Part shown: positions 8,121-16,153 of the stretch, in pieces
Position numbering within the stretch: the stretch's first letter is position 1
Layout: each line of letters starts with the position of its first letter
NCBI GenBank assembly: GCA_000620185.1
Contig: JHVO01000009.1
Coordinates: 124,001-188,000 of the forward strand
Length of the DNA: 64,000 nucleotides
Direction of reading: 5' to 3'
From: Geodermatophilaceae bacterium URHB0062
GTDB lineage: Bacteria; Actinomycetota; Actinomycetes; Mycobacteriales; Geodermatophilaceae
The notes under the pieces: generated by a model
The model's database searches: none
Told to the model about the DNA's origin: nothing
The model's input: the letters and a program-made list of their open reading frames with translations, nothing else
Translations under genes and position numbers: made by a program

Positions 8121-9031
8121 CTCCTCTCCTTGGCGCTCATGCGGTCCCGCGGCGACGGGGGCACCGGTGGAGTCTCCGGGCGACCCGCACGGACGAACCG
8201 GTTGACGAAGTCCAGCGCTGTCTGGGCGACCTCGCGCCACCCGTGGTCGATCGTGAGCGAGTGACCACGGTTCGGCATCTTCACGATCTCCGTCACCGCG
8301 GAGTTGTGGCGCTGGCGCTTGTAGGCGGCGTTCGCGATCGCCCACGGCACAGTGTGGTCCTTCTCGCCGTCGATGATGAGCAGTGGACCTCGGTGGGGGT
8401 TGGCCGTGTTCGCCTTGGCCTCCGTCCACGGGTTGAGGTTTGCGTTGCCCATCTGCACGAGGGCGATCCCCGAGCCGGCGACGTGAAAGGTCTCGTAGAG
8501 CTCTCTGGCCTCCCTCTCGTCCAACGCGTTCGCCCAGCCGTACGTGAACTGATGGAACGTGAGCGTGATCGCACGGCCGCGCGTTCGCGGGTCGAGCAGG
8601 AACGGACCCACGCCCCTGAGGACGGACACCGGAAGAGGCAGGACGCCGCGGAAGACCCCGGGGTCGATGGCCACCGTGACCGCCGCGAGGCCCCAGCCCG
8701 CGAGCATCTGCGCCACCAGACCCCCGGTCGAGTGCCCCATGACCACCGGCCTCTTCTCCAACGCCTGAATGATGCCGGCCGTGTGATCGGCGACCTGCTT
8801 CAAAGTCTTCTTGGCGAAGACGTCCGGGTTCGCCCGGGCTGCTTCGACCGTTTCCGGATCGTCCGGCCAGTCCGGCGTCAGCGGCGCGTAGCCGGCCTGC
8901 TGGAAGAAGTCCGCCCAGTTGGCCCAGCTACTTGGCAGGAGCCAGAGGCCGTGGACGAGGACAACCGGGGTGTTACCGGAGGCGTTGGCCGCCTCGATCT
9001 CCCGATTCTCCCGCTCGGAGATTGACGCCAT
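8117..9031 (-). CDS. Alpha/beta-hydrolase fold enzyme
   Basis: A 304-residue soluble hydrolase. The oxyanion-loop motif VHGLW is at residues 26-30, the nucleophile elbow GHSTGG has Ser101, the acid is Asp225 in IIDGEKDHTVPW, and the catalytic His257 lies in MPNRGHSLTI, so the triad is intact. Length and order fit serine hydrolases of the lipase/esterase/haloperoxidase-like group; the substrate is unknown. It heads an operon with the SRPBCC and NDH-2 genes through successive ATGA overlaps. No signal peptide is visible. Confidence 0.88.
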   Translation of the reverse strand: MASISERENREIEAANASGNTPVVLVHGLWLLPSSWANWADFFQQAGYAPLTPDWPDDPETVEAARANPDVFAKKTLKQVADHTAGIIQALEKRPVVMGHSTGGLVAQMLAGWGLAAVTVAIDPGVFRGVLPLPVSVLRGVGPFLLDPRTRGRAITLTFHQFTYGWANALDEREARELYETFHVAGSGIALVQMGNANLNPWTEAKANTANPHRGPLLIIDGEKDHTVPWAIANAAYKRQRHNSAVTEIVKMPNRGHSLTIDHGWREVAQTALDFVNRFVRAGRPETPPVPPSPRDRMSAKERR

Positions 9032-9243
9032 GACGAAGTCCTTCCTGTGCCCGGGTCACGATCACCTGTGCGGGTCTGAACCTGCACGGTTCTCGCATGG
9101 CCGAAGAGCCGCCAGACCCTCGGCGGCTTACAAGCGGCGCGCCGCACCACTCGGTGGATCGCCGTCTGCGTAGCGTCCGGGGTCGCTGATCCGCGGCGGA
9201 GAATCGCCGTCGGACAGAACTCCTGCGATGCCGTTCCCTGGGC

Positions 9244-9659
9244 CGCACCTACACCGCCTCGCACCTGCTCGAGGCTGAGCCTGAGCGGGTCTACGCCGCC
9301 CTCGTCGACGCGGACGCGCTGCCGGCACGTCCACCCGTCGGGATGACCGCCAAATTCGACAGATTCGACGGCCGGCCGGGCGGGCGGCGGCTACCGGATG
9401 GTCCTGACCTATGCCGACGCCTCGACCGCGCCGTGCAAGGCGACAGCGGACTCCGATGTGGTGGAGGCGCTCCATCGACATGGTCCCCGGCGTGCAGGTC
9501 GTGCAGGCGGTGGACTTCGTCTCCCACGATCCAGACTGTTCAGGCACCATGACCATGACGTGGGAACTGTCCAGAGCCGAAGCCGGGACCCGAATCGAGA
9601 TTCGCGCCGAAGGCGTTCCTGACCTGACACCGGATTCGCGAGGTCCCAGGCCACCCTAA
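9244..9659 (+). pseudogene. Decayed AHSA1/SRPBCC domain gene (frameshifted, truncated)
   Basis: Three successive frames spell the parts of one AHSA1-type SRPBCC protein. HLLEAEPERVYAALVDAD and MTAKFDRFDGRPGG are in one frame, YRMVLTYADAS in another, and MVPGVQVVQAVDFVSHDP followed by TMTMTWEL in a third. At least two frameshifts are needed (near 9388 and near 9470). No start codon is found before the first piece, and the C-terminal helix of the family is replaced by unrelated residues. This is a clear gene remnant lying inside the tRNA-bounded accessory segment. Confidence 0.8.
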
Positions 9660-9663
9660 GCGC

Positions 9664-9960
9664 GTGGCGGACATGGACCTCGTCCTCCAGGCCCTCGCCG
9701 AGCGCTGTGTTCGCCACGGCAGCGACGACGGCGACGCCGAGCTGATCCGCGTCGAGATTCGTCGCGCGGCCCGCAAGGCCGGGATCAAGGTTCGCACCAT
9801 CGTCGACGGGCTCGGGCGACCGCATGCGTGCACGCCTGACGGCTGGCCTGCGCACGAGCCGTGGCGAGGAGCCGCGATCCACGCCCACGAGTCAGGGGCT
9901 ATGGGGGCCGTCGTCATGCAGGCGCTCGATCGCCTCCTGCGCAACGACGATACGGGCTGA
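9664..9960 (+). CDS. Small hypothetical protein (98 aa)
   Basis: A 98-residue frame with GC-rich third positions typical of real genes here. It starts at GTG 9664, or three codons later at ATG. A helical, charged N-terminal half contains IRVEIRRAARKAGIKVRTIVDG, a basic helix followed by a strand. It then has a proline/histidine-rich region and a terminal helix. No family recognised and no membrane segment. It follows the decayed SRPBCC gene almost directly and is the last frame before the tRNA-Ala gene on the other strand. Confidence 0.5.
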   Translation: MADMDLVLQALAERCVRHGSDDGDAELIRVEIRRAARKAGIKVRTIVDGLGRPHACTPDGWPAHEPWRGAAIHAHESGAMGAVVMQALDRLLRNDDTG

Positions 9961-10082
9961 AGCCTCGCCCCTGTGAGGGTTCGAGCTTCGCTTCTGCACT
10001 GCCGCGCACCGATGCGTACGACCACGGACGGATCGGGCTGCGGCGGCACCGGATGGATCCAGTGGCTACCAAAGTGGCACTG

Positions 10083-10174
10083 CCGACGACGAAGGCCGCT
10101 CTCCGGATCGGAGAACGGCCTGGTCAGAAGGGTGGAGCTGAGGGGACTCGAACCCCTGACCCCCACACTGCCAG
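10083..10174 (-). repeat. Direct-repeat partner of the 5481-5570 segment (tRNA-Ala 3' end and hairpin)
   Basis: This block covers the 3' half of the intact tRNA-Ala gene and the hairpin beyond it. It is about 90% identical by eye to 5481-5570 and in the same orientation. Together the two copies bracket 4.6 kb holding the ndh operon and a pseudogene. Confidence 0.75.
10094..10120 (-). terminator. Hairpin downstream of tRNA-Ala
   Basis: GGCCG and TCTCCG arms pair with CGGAGA and CGGCC around a GAT loop with one mismatch. It lies 13 bases past the tRNA 3' end, so it is the likely terminator or processing signal. Confidence 0.6.
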
Positions 10175-10205
10175 TGTGGTGCGCTACCAGCTGCGCCACA
10201 GCCCC
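10133..10205 (-). tRNA. tRNA-Ala (anticodon GGC)
   Basis: The 73-base minus-strand sequence folds as a standard cloverleaf. The 7-bp acceptor stem starts GGGGCTG, the D arm contains AGCTGGTAG, the anticodon stem CCACA/TGTGG has loop anticodon GGC, and the T arm has GGTTCGAGTCC with an A discriminator. CCA is not encoded. It decodes GCC/GCU alanine codons, heavily used in this GC-rich genome. A degenerate copy of its 3' half lies at 5529-5570, as expected if this gene once served as an integration site. Confidence 0.95.
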
Positions 10206-10318
10206 TTGCAACCCGGTCTGGTGTGTCCGAGCCGGGAGCAACTGTACAGGGCGGCGACGGCGGCCCGGCGCAGGGGTGGTGGCAGCGCGAGACGCGCCGC
10301 CACCGCCCCCGGCCGCGC

Positions 10319-10732
10319 TCAGCGCGGGTTCATCTGGGCGACGCGCAGGTGGTTGCCGAACGGGTCGCGCAGCCCGAAGTCGACGCCGTAGCCGCGGTCG
10401 ACCGGCTCCTCGGTGATCTCCAGGCCCCGCTCCTTGAGCTCGGCGTGGGTCTTCCAGGCGTCGTCGGTCTGGAAGAACAGGTGTCCGCCGGCCGCACCCT
10501 TGCTGATCAGCTCGCGGACCTGGGACGCCGTCTCGTCGCTCATCGACGGCGGACCCGCCTGCTCCAGCAGGACGGCGCGGTCGTGCTGCCCGGGCAGGGC
10601 GATCGTGAGCCAGCGCATGGGGCCGAACTCCATGTCGTTGGTGACCTCGAAACCGAGCTTGCCGACGTAGAAGTCGAGCGCCTCGTCCTGGTCGGGCACG
10701 TACATCTGGGTGATGGTGAGTGACTTCAGCAT
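10319..10732 (-). CDS. VOC (glyoxalase/bleomycin resistance) family protein
   Basis: A 137-residue protein with the paired beta-alpha-beta-beta-beta units of the vicinal oxygen chelate fold. MLKSLTITQMYVPDQDEALDFY opens the first unit, and GVDFGLRDPFGNHLRVAQMN closes the second with the family's DPxGN element. Metal-ligand candidates are present but the specific reaction (isomerase, dioxygenase or drug binding) cannot be told. The gene immediately follows an AraC-type regulator on the same strand, a common pairing in actinobacteria, with 20 bases between. Confidence 0.9.
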   Translation of the reverse strand: MLKSLTITQMYVPDQDEALDFYVGKLGFEVTNDMEFGPMRWLTIALPGQHDRAVLLEQAGPPSMSDETASQVRELISKGAAGGHLFFQTDDAWKTHAELKERGLEITEEPVDRGYGVDFGLRDPFGNHLRVAQMNPR

Positions 10733-10752
10733 GCGAGGAACGCTAGGGCCCC

Positions 10753-11166
10753 TCACTCCCCCGGTGCTTCTCCGAAACTGCTCGGCCGCAACCAGGCCAT
10801 GGCGAAGCAGGAGGGCACCGGCGGCAGCGGGCCACGTCGCCGGTAGACGCTCGGCGGCTCCCCGACGACGTCGCGGAACACGCGGCTGAACGTGCCGAGC
10901 GACGAGAACCCGACCGCCATGCAGATGTCGGTCACGCTGCGGTCGGTTGACCGCAGCAGGAACATCGCCCGCTCGACGCGCCGCCGCTGCAGGTACCGGT
11001 TCGGCGTCTCGCCGAAGGCGGCCCGGAACGTGCGGATGAAGTGCGCCTCGGAGCAGTAGGCGATGCGGGCGAGCGTCGGGATGTCCAGCGGCTCGGCGTA
11101 GGCGCGGTCCATCGCGTCCCGCGCCCGGAGCAGCCGGCGGTTGGACTCCTCGACCGCGCGGCTCAC
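10753..11166 (-). CDS. AraC-family HTH regulator, DNA-binding domain only
   Basis: A 137-residue protein that is essentially just the two helix-turn-helix motifs of the AraC family. LARIAYCSEAHFIRTFRAAFG is the first, and VTDICMAVGFSSLGTFSRVFR is the second with the conserved GF-x3-F-R-F core. There is no N-terminal effector-binding domain; full-length family members are usually 250-300 residues, so this is a short-form regulator. It probably controls itself and the downstream VOC gene. The start is GTG 11166. Confidence 0.88.
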   Translation of the reverse strand: MSRAVEESNRRLLRARDAMDRAYAEPLDIPTLARIAYCSEAHFIRTFRAAFGETPNRYLQRRRVERAMFLLRSTDRSVTDICMAVGFSSLGTFSRVFRDVVGEPPSVYRRRGPLPPVPSCFAMAWLRPSSFGEAPGE

Positions 11167-11191
11167 GCGGCGATCAGACCACGCAGGTCCG

Positions 11192-11965
11192 TCAGAGCTC
11201 GACGCCCCGGTCGTGCAGCCATCCGATCGGGTCGACCTTCTTGCCGTCCTCGCCGCCGATGCGCACCTCGAAGTGCAGGTGCGGGCCGGTCGAGTGGCCC
11301 TCGTTGCCCAGGAGCGCGATCGTCTCGCCGGCGTCCACGTACTGACCGGGCTCGACCAGGATCGTGACCATGTGCCCGTAGACGGTCACGTCACCGTTCT
11401 CGTGGAGGATGTAGACAGCCTTGCCGTAGCCGCTGGCCGCACCGGCCCGCAGCACGACGCCGTCGGCCGCCGCGTACTCCGGCGTGCGCATCGGCGCGGC
11501 GAGGTCGATGCCCTCGTGGAACTTGCCCCACCGGGCGCCGAAGGTGCTCGTCAGGCGGGCGCCCTTGATGGGCAGCACCGTCTTGGGCCGCGCGGCCTCG
11601 GCGGCCGCCGCGGCCGCTGCTGCCTCCTCGTGGGCCCGGGCGGCACGGGACGCGGACACGTCCTTCAGCCGCGCCTCCGCCTCGGCGAGGGTGACTGACG
11701 CCTGCGGCTTGACCTCGACGCCCACGTCGTCCGACAGGAGGGCCTGCTCCGCCTCGAGGACGGACGTCGACTGCGCGGAGGCGGGCGCGCTCTGCCAACC
11801 GAACCCGGCGGCTGCCAAGCCACCGACCAGCAGCGCGCTGAGCAGCATCGCGGGACGGCGGCGCACGGAGCCGCTCTGCCGGGACGGACGCCGGCGGGAC
11901 GCGGCGGCGGGGCGGACGGCGACCAGGAGGTCGGTCTGGGCCTCCTGGCGGAAACGTGCGTCCAT
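11192..11965 (-). CDS. Secreted or membrane-anchored M23 family metallopeptidase (LytM/peptidoglycan hydrolase type)
   Basis: A 257-residue protein. A basic N-terminus is followed by a hydrophobic segment (about 40-56) with an Ala-rich cleavage region, then a charged coiled-coil-like Ala/Glu helix (about 93-128) and the M23 domain (about 130-250). Zinc ligands are complete: His150 and Asp154 in HEGIDLAAP, and His231 with catalytic His229 in GPHLHFEV. It should cleave peptidoglycan cross-bridges or act in cell separation. The ATG at 11965 leaves a 440-base region before the next gene, which is divergent. Confidence 0.88.
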   Translation of the reverse strand: MDARFRQEAQTDLLVAVRPAAASRRRPSRQSGSVRRRPAMLLSALLVGGLAAAGFGWQSAPASAQSTSVLEAEQALLSDDVGVEVKPQASVTLAEAEARLKDVSASRAARAHEEAAAAAAAAEAARPKTVLPIKGARLTSTFGARWGKFHEGIDLAAPMRTPEYAAADGVVLRAGAASGYGKAVYILHENGDVTVYGHMVTILVEPGQYVDAGETIALLGNEGHSTGPHLHFEVRIGGEDGKKVDPIGWLHDRGVEL

Positions 11966-12407
11966 GCCCTGCCTGTCGTGAGAAGGGGACCCGTTCGTCA
12001 CGGGTTGAACCGAGTCAATCGAAACACTCCGTGACTCGTTCGTGACCGGTCGTGCGGCGCGTCGTCCCGGACACGCCGCGAGACGTGCCTCACACGCCAC
12101 GCGAGTCACAGGCGTAACTGACATCCGTGTGATTCCGTTAGGGAGCCCTGAACTGGTAGAGACGTCTCAGGAAGCCGCTTCTCGGGCGAGGGGTGTGCCG
12201 CTCACGCTCCCCGCGACGCCGACACGGCGCGCGACGCGCCGAGCGACGCACCATCCGCGCACGTGCCCATTGATGCGCAACCACTGCACACCGTGTACTG
12301 CGCCGACGGCGCCCATCAGGTCTGGGACGCCGGCGTTCGAGCGTGCGCACGAACGAGAGGAGGACCGTGATGACCCCCCGCCCCCGGCCCTCCTCGAGGC
12401 GGCCGCG
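11966..12407. other. Divergent intergenic region, no gene seen
   Basis: The region lies between the divergent M23 peptidase and glycerophosphotransferase genes. It contains a short inverted repeat, ACCCGT/ACGGGT, at about 11986-12005, close to the M23 start. I looked for the conserved blocks of the c-di-AMP riboswitch that often precedes actinobacterial cell-wall hydrolase genes and did not find them. Confidence 0.5.
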
Positions 12408-13499
12408 ATGAAGGCCGTCTACGCGACCTACCGCGGCCTGTTCGCCGACAGTCCCCGAGCCGTCTACGAGGGTCTGCGCACCCGCGTGCCCGAGGGCGTC
12501 GAGCACGTGTGGCTCTGCAACGAGCGCACCCGGCCGACGTTCCCCGGGGACGTCGAGACCGTGCTGTACCCCTCCCCCGAGGCGCGGGCTGCCCTCGAGT
12601 CGGCGGACATCGTCGTGGCCAACGACTGCCTGTCCATGCCGTGGAGCAAGCGGCCGGACACGACGTACCTGCAGACCTGGCACGGCACCCCGCTCAAGCG
12701 GATCCACCACGACGCCCCCGTGCGGGAGGGGTGGCTCGACAACGCCGACAAGGACGTCGCGCGGTGGGACATGCTGCTGTCCCCGAACCAGGTCAGCACC
12801 GACCGTCTCCGGCACGCGTTCGGCTTCGCCGGGCCGATCCACGAGACCGGTTATCCGCGCAACGACGTCCTCAGCAGCCCGGACCGCGACCGGATCCGGG
12901 CGCGGGTCCGTGCCGAGCTCGGCATCCCCGACGGGACGACGGCGGTGCTCTACGCCCCCACGTGGCGCGACGACCTGGTCTTCGGCGGGACCGGCCCCGA
13001 CTTCGAGTTCCCGATCGACCTCGGGGCGTTCGCCGACCGGCTCGGGCGCGACCACGTCCTGCTCTTGCGGCTGCACAGCATGGTCAAGGGCCGGCCCTCG
13101 CTCGACCCGGACGGCCCCGCCATCGACGTCACCGACATCGCCGAGTCCGCCGGCCTGTACCTCGCCGCCGACGTCCTGGTGACCGATTACTCGTCGGCCA
13201 TGTTCGACTTCGCCGTGACCGGCAAGCCCATCGTGTTCTATACATACGACCTCGAGCACTACCGGGACGATCTGCGCGGGTTCTACTTCGACCTCGCCCC
13301 GATCGCACCGGGGCCGACGGTACGCACCAGCAATGAGCTCATCGCGGAGCTCGCCGAGATCGACGTCGCCGTTCCGGAACCCACCGAGGCGTACGCCCGT
13401 TTCCGGGAGACGTTCTGCGCGCTCGAGGACGGGCACGCCACTGATCGCGTGCTCGATCTGCTCCTGCCACCCGGCCGGGCCGCGACCAGCTCGCACTGA
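12408..13499 (+). CDS. CDP-glycerol:poly(glycerophosphate) glycerophosphotransferase family protein
   Basis: A 363-residue GT-B type transferase like the TagF/TagB C-terminal domain that moves glycerol phosphate from CDP-glycerol. Diagnostic features are TYLQTWHGTPLKRI, the HETGYPRND loop, AVLYAPTWRDD, the LLLRLHSM block and the donor-site VTDYSSAMFDFAV. The full set of family motifs is there. The ATG at 12408 is the best start, though the frame stays open upstream with no good signal. The next gene encodes a nucleotidyltransferase, so the two may build and use a CDP-activated polyol phosphate for a wall glycopolymer. Confidence 0.88.
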   Translation: MKAVYATYRGLFADSPRAVYEGLRTRVPEGVEHVWLCNERTRPTFPGDVETVLYPSPEARAALESADIVVANDCLSMPWSKRPDTTYLQTWHGTPLKRIHHDAPVREGWLDNADKDVARWDMLLSPNQVSTDRLRHAFGFAGPIHETGYPRNDVLSSPDRDRIRARVRAELGIPDGTTAVLYAPTWRDDLVFGGTGPDFEFPIDLGAFADRLGRDHVLLLRLHSMVKGRPSLDPDGPAIDVTDIAESAGLYLAADVLVTDYSSAMFDFAVTGKPIVFYTYDLEHYRDDLRGFYFDLAPIAPGPTVRTSNELIAELAEIDVAVPEPTEAYARFRETFCALEDGHATDRVLDLLLPPGRAATSSH

Positions 13500-13582
13500 C
13501 CGCACCGCCCCCGCACCGCCGCGAACCACCCCCGCTCGACACCGAACCACCCCCCACCGATCCCCCGAGGGAGATGAGAACC

Positions 13583-14392
13583 GTGCGGACCTCTGATCGA
13601 GTTCTGAGCAATGTCCTGCTGGGTCACTCGCCCTCGCGAGCGACCCGGCTGCGCACCGCCCCGCCCCCCGTGCAGGTGGTCATCCTGGCCGCCGGGATGG
13701 GCACCCGCCTCGGGCGCGAGCACCCCAAGCCGCTCACCCCCCTGTCCGACGGCCGCAGCATCCTCGAGCGCCAGGTCGAGGCCCTGAGGACGGTGCTCGG
13801 CGAGGAGGTGCCGATCACCGCCGTGGTGGGGTTCCGCTGCGAGATGCTCATGCAGGCCGCGCCCGACCTGTCGTTCGCGTACAACCCCGACTTCGCGACC
13901 ACGAACACCTCCAAGAGCCTGCTGCGGGGCCTGCAGAACTCGCGGGACGGCGGCGTGCTCTGGCTCAACGGCGACGTCGTCTTCGACCCGGCCGTGCTCG
14001 ACCTCGTGCTGCCCTACCTGCACGCCGACCAGAGCTTCGTCTGCGTCGACACCAACACGGTCGCCGACGAGGAGGTCAAGTACACCCTCGACGAGCACGG
14101 CTACGTCCGCGAGCTGTCGAAGACGGTCGTCGGCGGGCTGGGCGAGGCCGTCGGCATCAACTACGTCTCGTCCGGCGACAAGCCCGCGCTCATCGCGCAC
14201 CTGGGCGCCTGCGGGCTGCAGGACTACTTCGAGCGCGGCATGGAGACCGCGATCGGGACGGAGGGCGTGCGCTTCCGCCCGGTGGACATCTCCCAGTTCG
14301 CGGCCGTCGAAGTCGACTTCGAGACCGACCTGACACGGGCCAACGCACTCCTGCCGGGCGCGCTGCTGACCGAAGCCGCCGAGGTCGGCTGA
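13583..14392 (+). CDS. MobA/LicC-like sugar-phosphate or polyol-phosphate nucleotidyltransferase
   Basis: About 269 residues. The signature VVILAAGMGTRLGREHPKPL is the NTP-binding loop, and LWLNGDVVFD supplies the metal-binding Asp. The family (LicC, GlmU-N) makes CDP-choline or NDP-sugars; the exact substrate here is unknown. GTG 13583 is preferred because GAGGGAG lies nine bases upstream, while the in-frame ATG at 13574 abuts that sequence. Its position 83 bases after a CDP-glycerol-type transferase suggests it supplies a CDP-linked donor to that enzyme. Confidence 0.85.
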   Translation: MRTSDRVLSNVLLGHSPSRATRLRTAPPPVQVVILAAGMGTRLGREHPKPLTPLSDGRSILERQVEALRTVLGEEVPITAVVGFRCEMLMQAAPDLSFAYNPDFATTNTSKSLLRGLQNSRDGGVLWLNGDVVFDPAVLDLVLPYLHADQSFVCVDTNTVADEEVKYTLDEHGYVRELSKTVVGGLGEAVGINYVSSGDKPALIAHLGACGLQDYFERGMETAIGTEGVRFRPVDISQFAAVEVDFETDLTRANALLPGALLTEAAEVG

Positions 14393-14414
14393 CGCCGTCC
14401 GCGCCGGTGCACCG

Positions 14415-15485
14415 TCAGCCGACGGGCACCGGCCGGTCCGCGTCGTGCCTGGCCGCGGCGACCTCGCGGAACCGGCGCGCCGCCGCGATCCCGCCCACGA
14501 CCAGCCCGGCGCCGAGGGCCACGAGCACGGCCACGGCGATGCGGGCGGGCAGCTGCGGCCCGTTCGACAGCACGTGCGCCGACCAGAGCACGTCGACGTC
14601 CGGCAGGCCCTGCACCAGCAGCAGCCACCCCAGGACGACGGCCAACAGGCCGGCCATCGCGCCCCGGCCCCGCAGGGCGGCCCGGAACCCGATCGCCGCC
14701 ACGAGGACCGCCATCAGCGCCGGCAGCAGCGCCGCGACGATCGCTCCCGTGTGCGAGGACAGGCTCGCCGCCGGCTCCGGCGTCGACGCCGCGTGCCACA
14801 GGGCCGCCGTCCCACCCACGAGCAGTAACGCTCCGAGCGGCCGCGGGGTGCGGGCGAGCAGACCGGCGGCAGCGCCCAGCAGGACCAGCGCCGCGTAGGC
14901 CGGCCAGACCAGCCACGGCGAGGGCGGCGGGCTCCACGTCAGCTCGCCCGTCACGGTGACGTCGGTACCGCCGGAGCGCATCGGGATCGTCCAGTCGAAC
15001 ACCAGGTGGCTGCGGCTGGGGTCCGCGGCGGCCTGCGGGGGCAGCACGCCCTGGCTCATCCAGTGGGTGCGGTGGTCGTGCCAGACGTACCGCGGCTGCG
15101 TGGAGATCCGCACCCACTCCGGCTCGGCGTTGGAGTCGGCATCCGCCGGGAGCCGCACCTTTCCGAACCGGTCCAGGTTGATGTAGGTGGACGGGCTGTG
15201 CGCGTTGCGCCAGACGCCGTCCGGGCCGATCCGCAGGTAGGGCTCCTCCGAATAGCCCGGCACGAGCACCTCGGTGCCCGAGTCGTTGACCACCTCGAGC
15301 TCGTCGCCGAACTGCAGCACCCGGACGTGCAGCCCGGGGACGTGCGGGGTGACCGACGTGACCCGGCCGTCGAAGTCGCTCCCGGCCGCTCCCCCGCCGA
15401 CGTGCGCCGACGCCGGGCCGGCGAGCGAGAGGGCCGCCAGCGTCCCGAGCAGGACGACCAGCAGGCGGGCGGCGGCCCGGCTCAC
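14415..15485 (-). CDS. Secreted-domain membrane protein of the copper cluster
   Basis: A 356-residue protein. A signal peptide ending ASAHVGG is followed by an extracytoplasmic beta-rich domain (about 30-190) with PRYVWHDHRTHWMSQGV, a histidine-rich stretch that could hold copper. The C-terminal half has five to six transmembrane helices. It starts at GTG overlapping the SCO1 gene stop (GTGA), and it is the last gene of the copper operon. The mature N-terminus beginning with His resembles CopC/YcnI-type proteins. No named family recognised; a role in copper handling is inferred from position and His content. Confidence 0.78.
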   Translation of the reverse strand: MSRAAARLLVVLLGTLAALSLAGPASAHVGGGAAGSDFDGRVTSVTPHVPGLHVRVLQFGDELEVVNDSGTEVLVPGYSEEPYLRIGPDGVWRNAHSPSTYINLDRFGKVRLPADADSNAEPEWVRISTQPRYVWHDHRTHWMSQGVLPPQAAADPSRSHLVFDWTIPMRSGGTDVTVTGELTWSPPPSPWLVWPAYAALVLLGAAAGLLARTPRPLGALLLVGGTAALWHAASTPEPAASLSSHTGAIVAALLPALMAVLVAAIGFRAALRGRGAMAGLLAVVLGWLLLVQGLPDVDVLWSAHVLSNGPQLPARIAVAVLVALGAGLVVGGIAAARRFREVAAARHDADRPVPVG

Positions 15486-16153
15486 GCCGCCCCTGCCACC
15501 GCTTCGAGGTCGGCGGCGATGTCGCGGGCGGTGTTGCCGGCGTCGAACGCCACGTGCGCCTCGTCGTCGGCTCCGTACAGGAGCAGCAGCGACGAGTGCA
15601 GCCGGCCGTCCTCCTCCGCCAGCGGCACGCCCGCCGACAGCTGTGCCTGGTCGATCAGCTTCTGGCTGCCGGTGAGCCCGACGAACCGGACCGGCAGGTC
15701 GGCGTCGAACCGGCCCAGGTACTCGGCCAGGACGGCGGGGGTGTCGTGGGCGGGATCGGTCGTGACGAAGACGACCTGCACCTTCTCCGCCACTTTCGCG
15801 TCCAGGCCGCGCAGCGCGACCGCGATGTCGGCCATGGTCGTCGGGCACACGTCGGGACACCGGGTGTAGCCGAAGAACAGCAGGGTCAGCCGCCCGTCGG
15901 TGGCGGCGCGGAAGTCGTAGGCGCCGCCGTCGGAGTCGGTGAGCGTGAACGTCGGCCGGCGGTACGGCTCGGCCAGGTCGAGGCCGGCGTACTTGTCGTC
16001 CGGCCCCTCCACGGACGCGGGGGCCGACGAGTGGTCGTGCCCGGCCTCGGAGACCGCAGGGTCGGAGCCGCACCCGGCCAGGACCAGGCCGGCCGACACC
16101 ACCAGGGCGCAGAGGGTCGCCCTGCGACGGGGACGACGGAGGGCGGAACTCAC
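15482..16153 (-). CDS. SCO1/SenC/PrrC-family copper chaperone lipoprotein
   Basis: A 223-residue lipoprotein: lipobox LAGC with Cys28, then a thioredoxin-fold SCO1 domain. The copper site is complete, with Cys99 and Cys103 in CPDVC and His186 in RLHSSLLLL. These proteins deliver copper to the CuA site of cytochrome c oxidase or act as periplasmic thiol reductants. Start and stop overlap neighbours as GTGA on both sides, showing a tightly coupled operon with the YcnI and membrane proteins. Confidence 0.93.
   Translation of the reverse strand: MSSALRRPRRRATLCALVVSAGLVLAGCGSDPAVSEAGHDHSSAPASVEGPDDKYAGLDLAEPYRRPTFTLTDSDGGAYDFRAATDGRLTLLFFGYTRCPDVCPTTMADIAVALRGLDAKVAEKVQVVFVTTDPAHDTPAVLAEYLGRFDADLPVRFVGLTGSQKLIDQAQLSAGVPLAEEDGRLHSSLLLLYGADDEAHVAFDAGNTARDIAADLEAVAGAA

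Noticed and set aside
11966-12407. Possible c-di-AMP riboswitch before the M23 peptidase gene
   Set aside because: Conserved sequence blocks of that riboswitch were not found; only a short inverted repeat is present.
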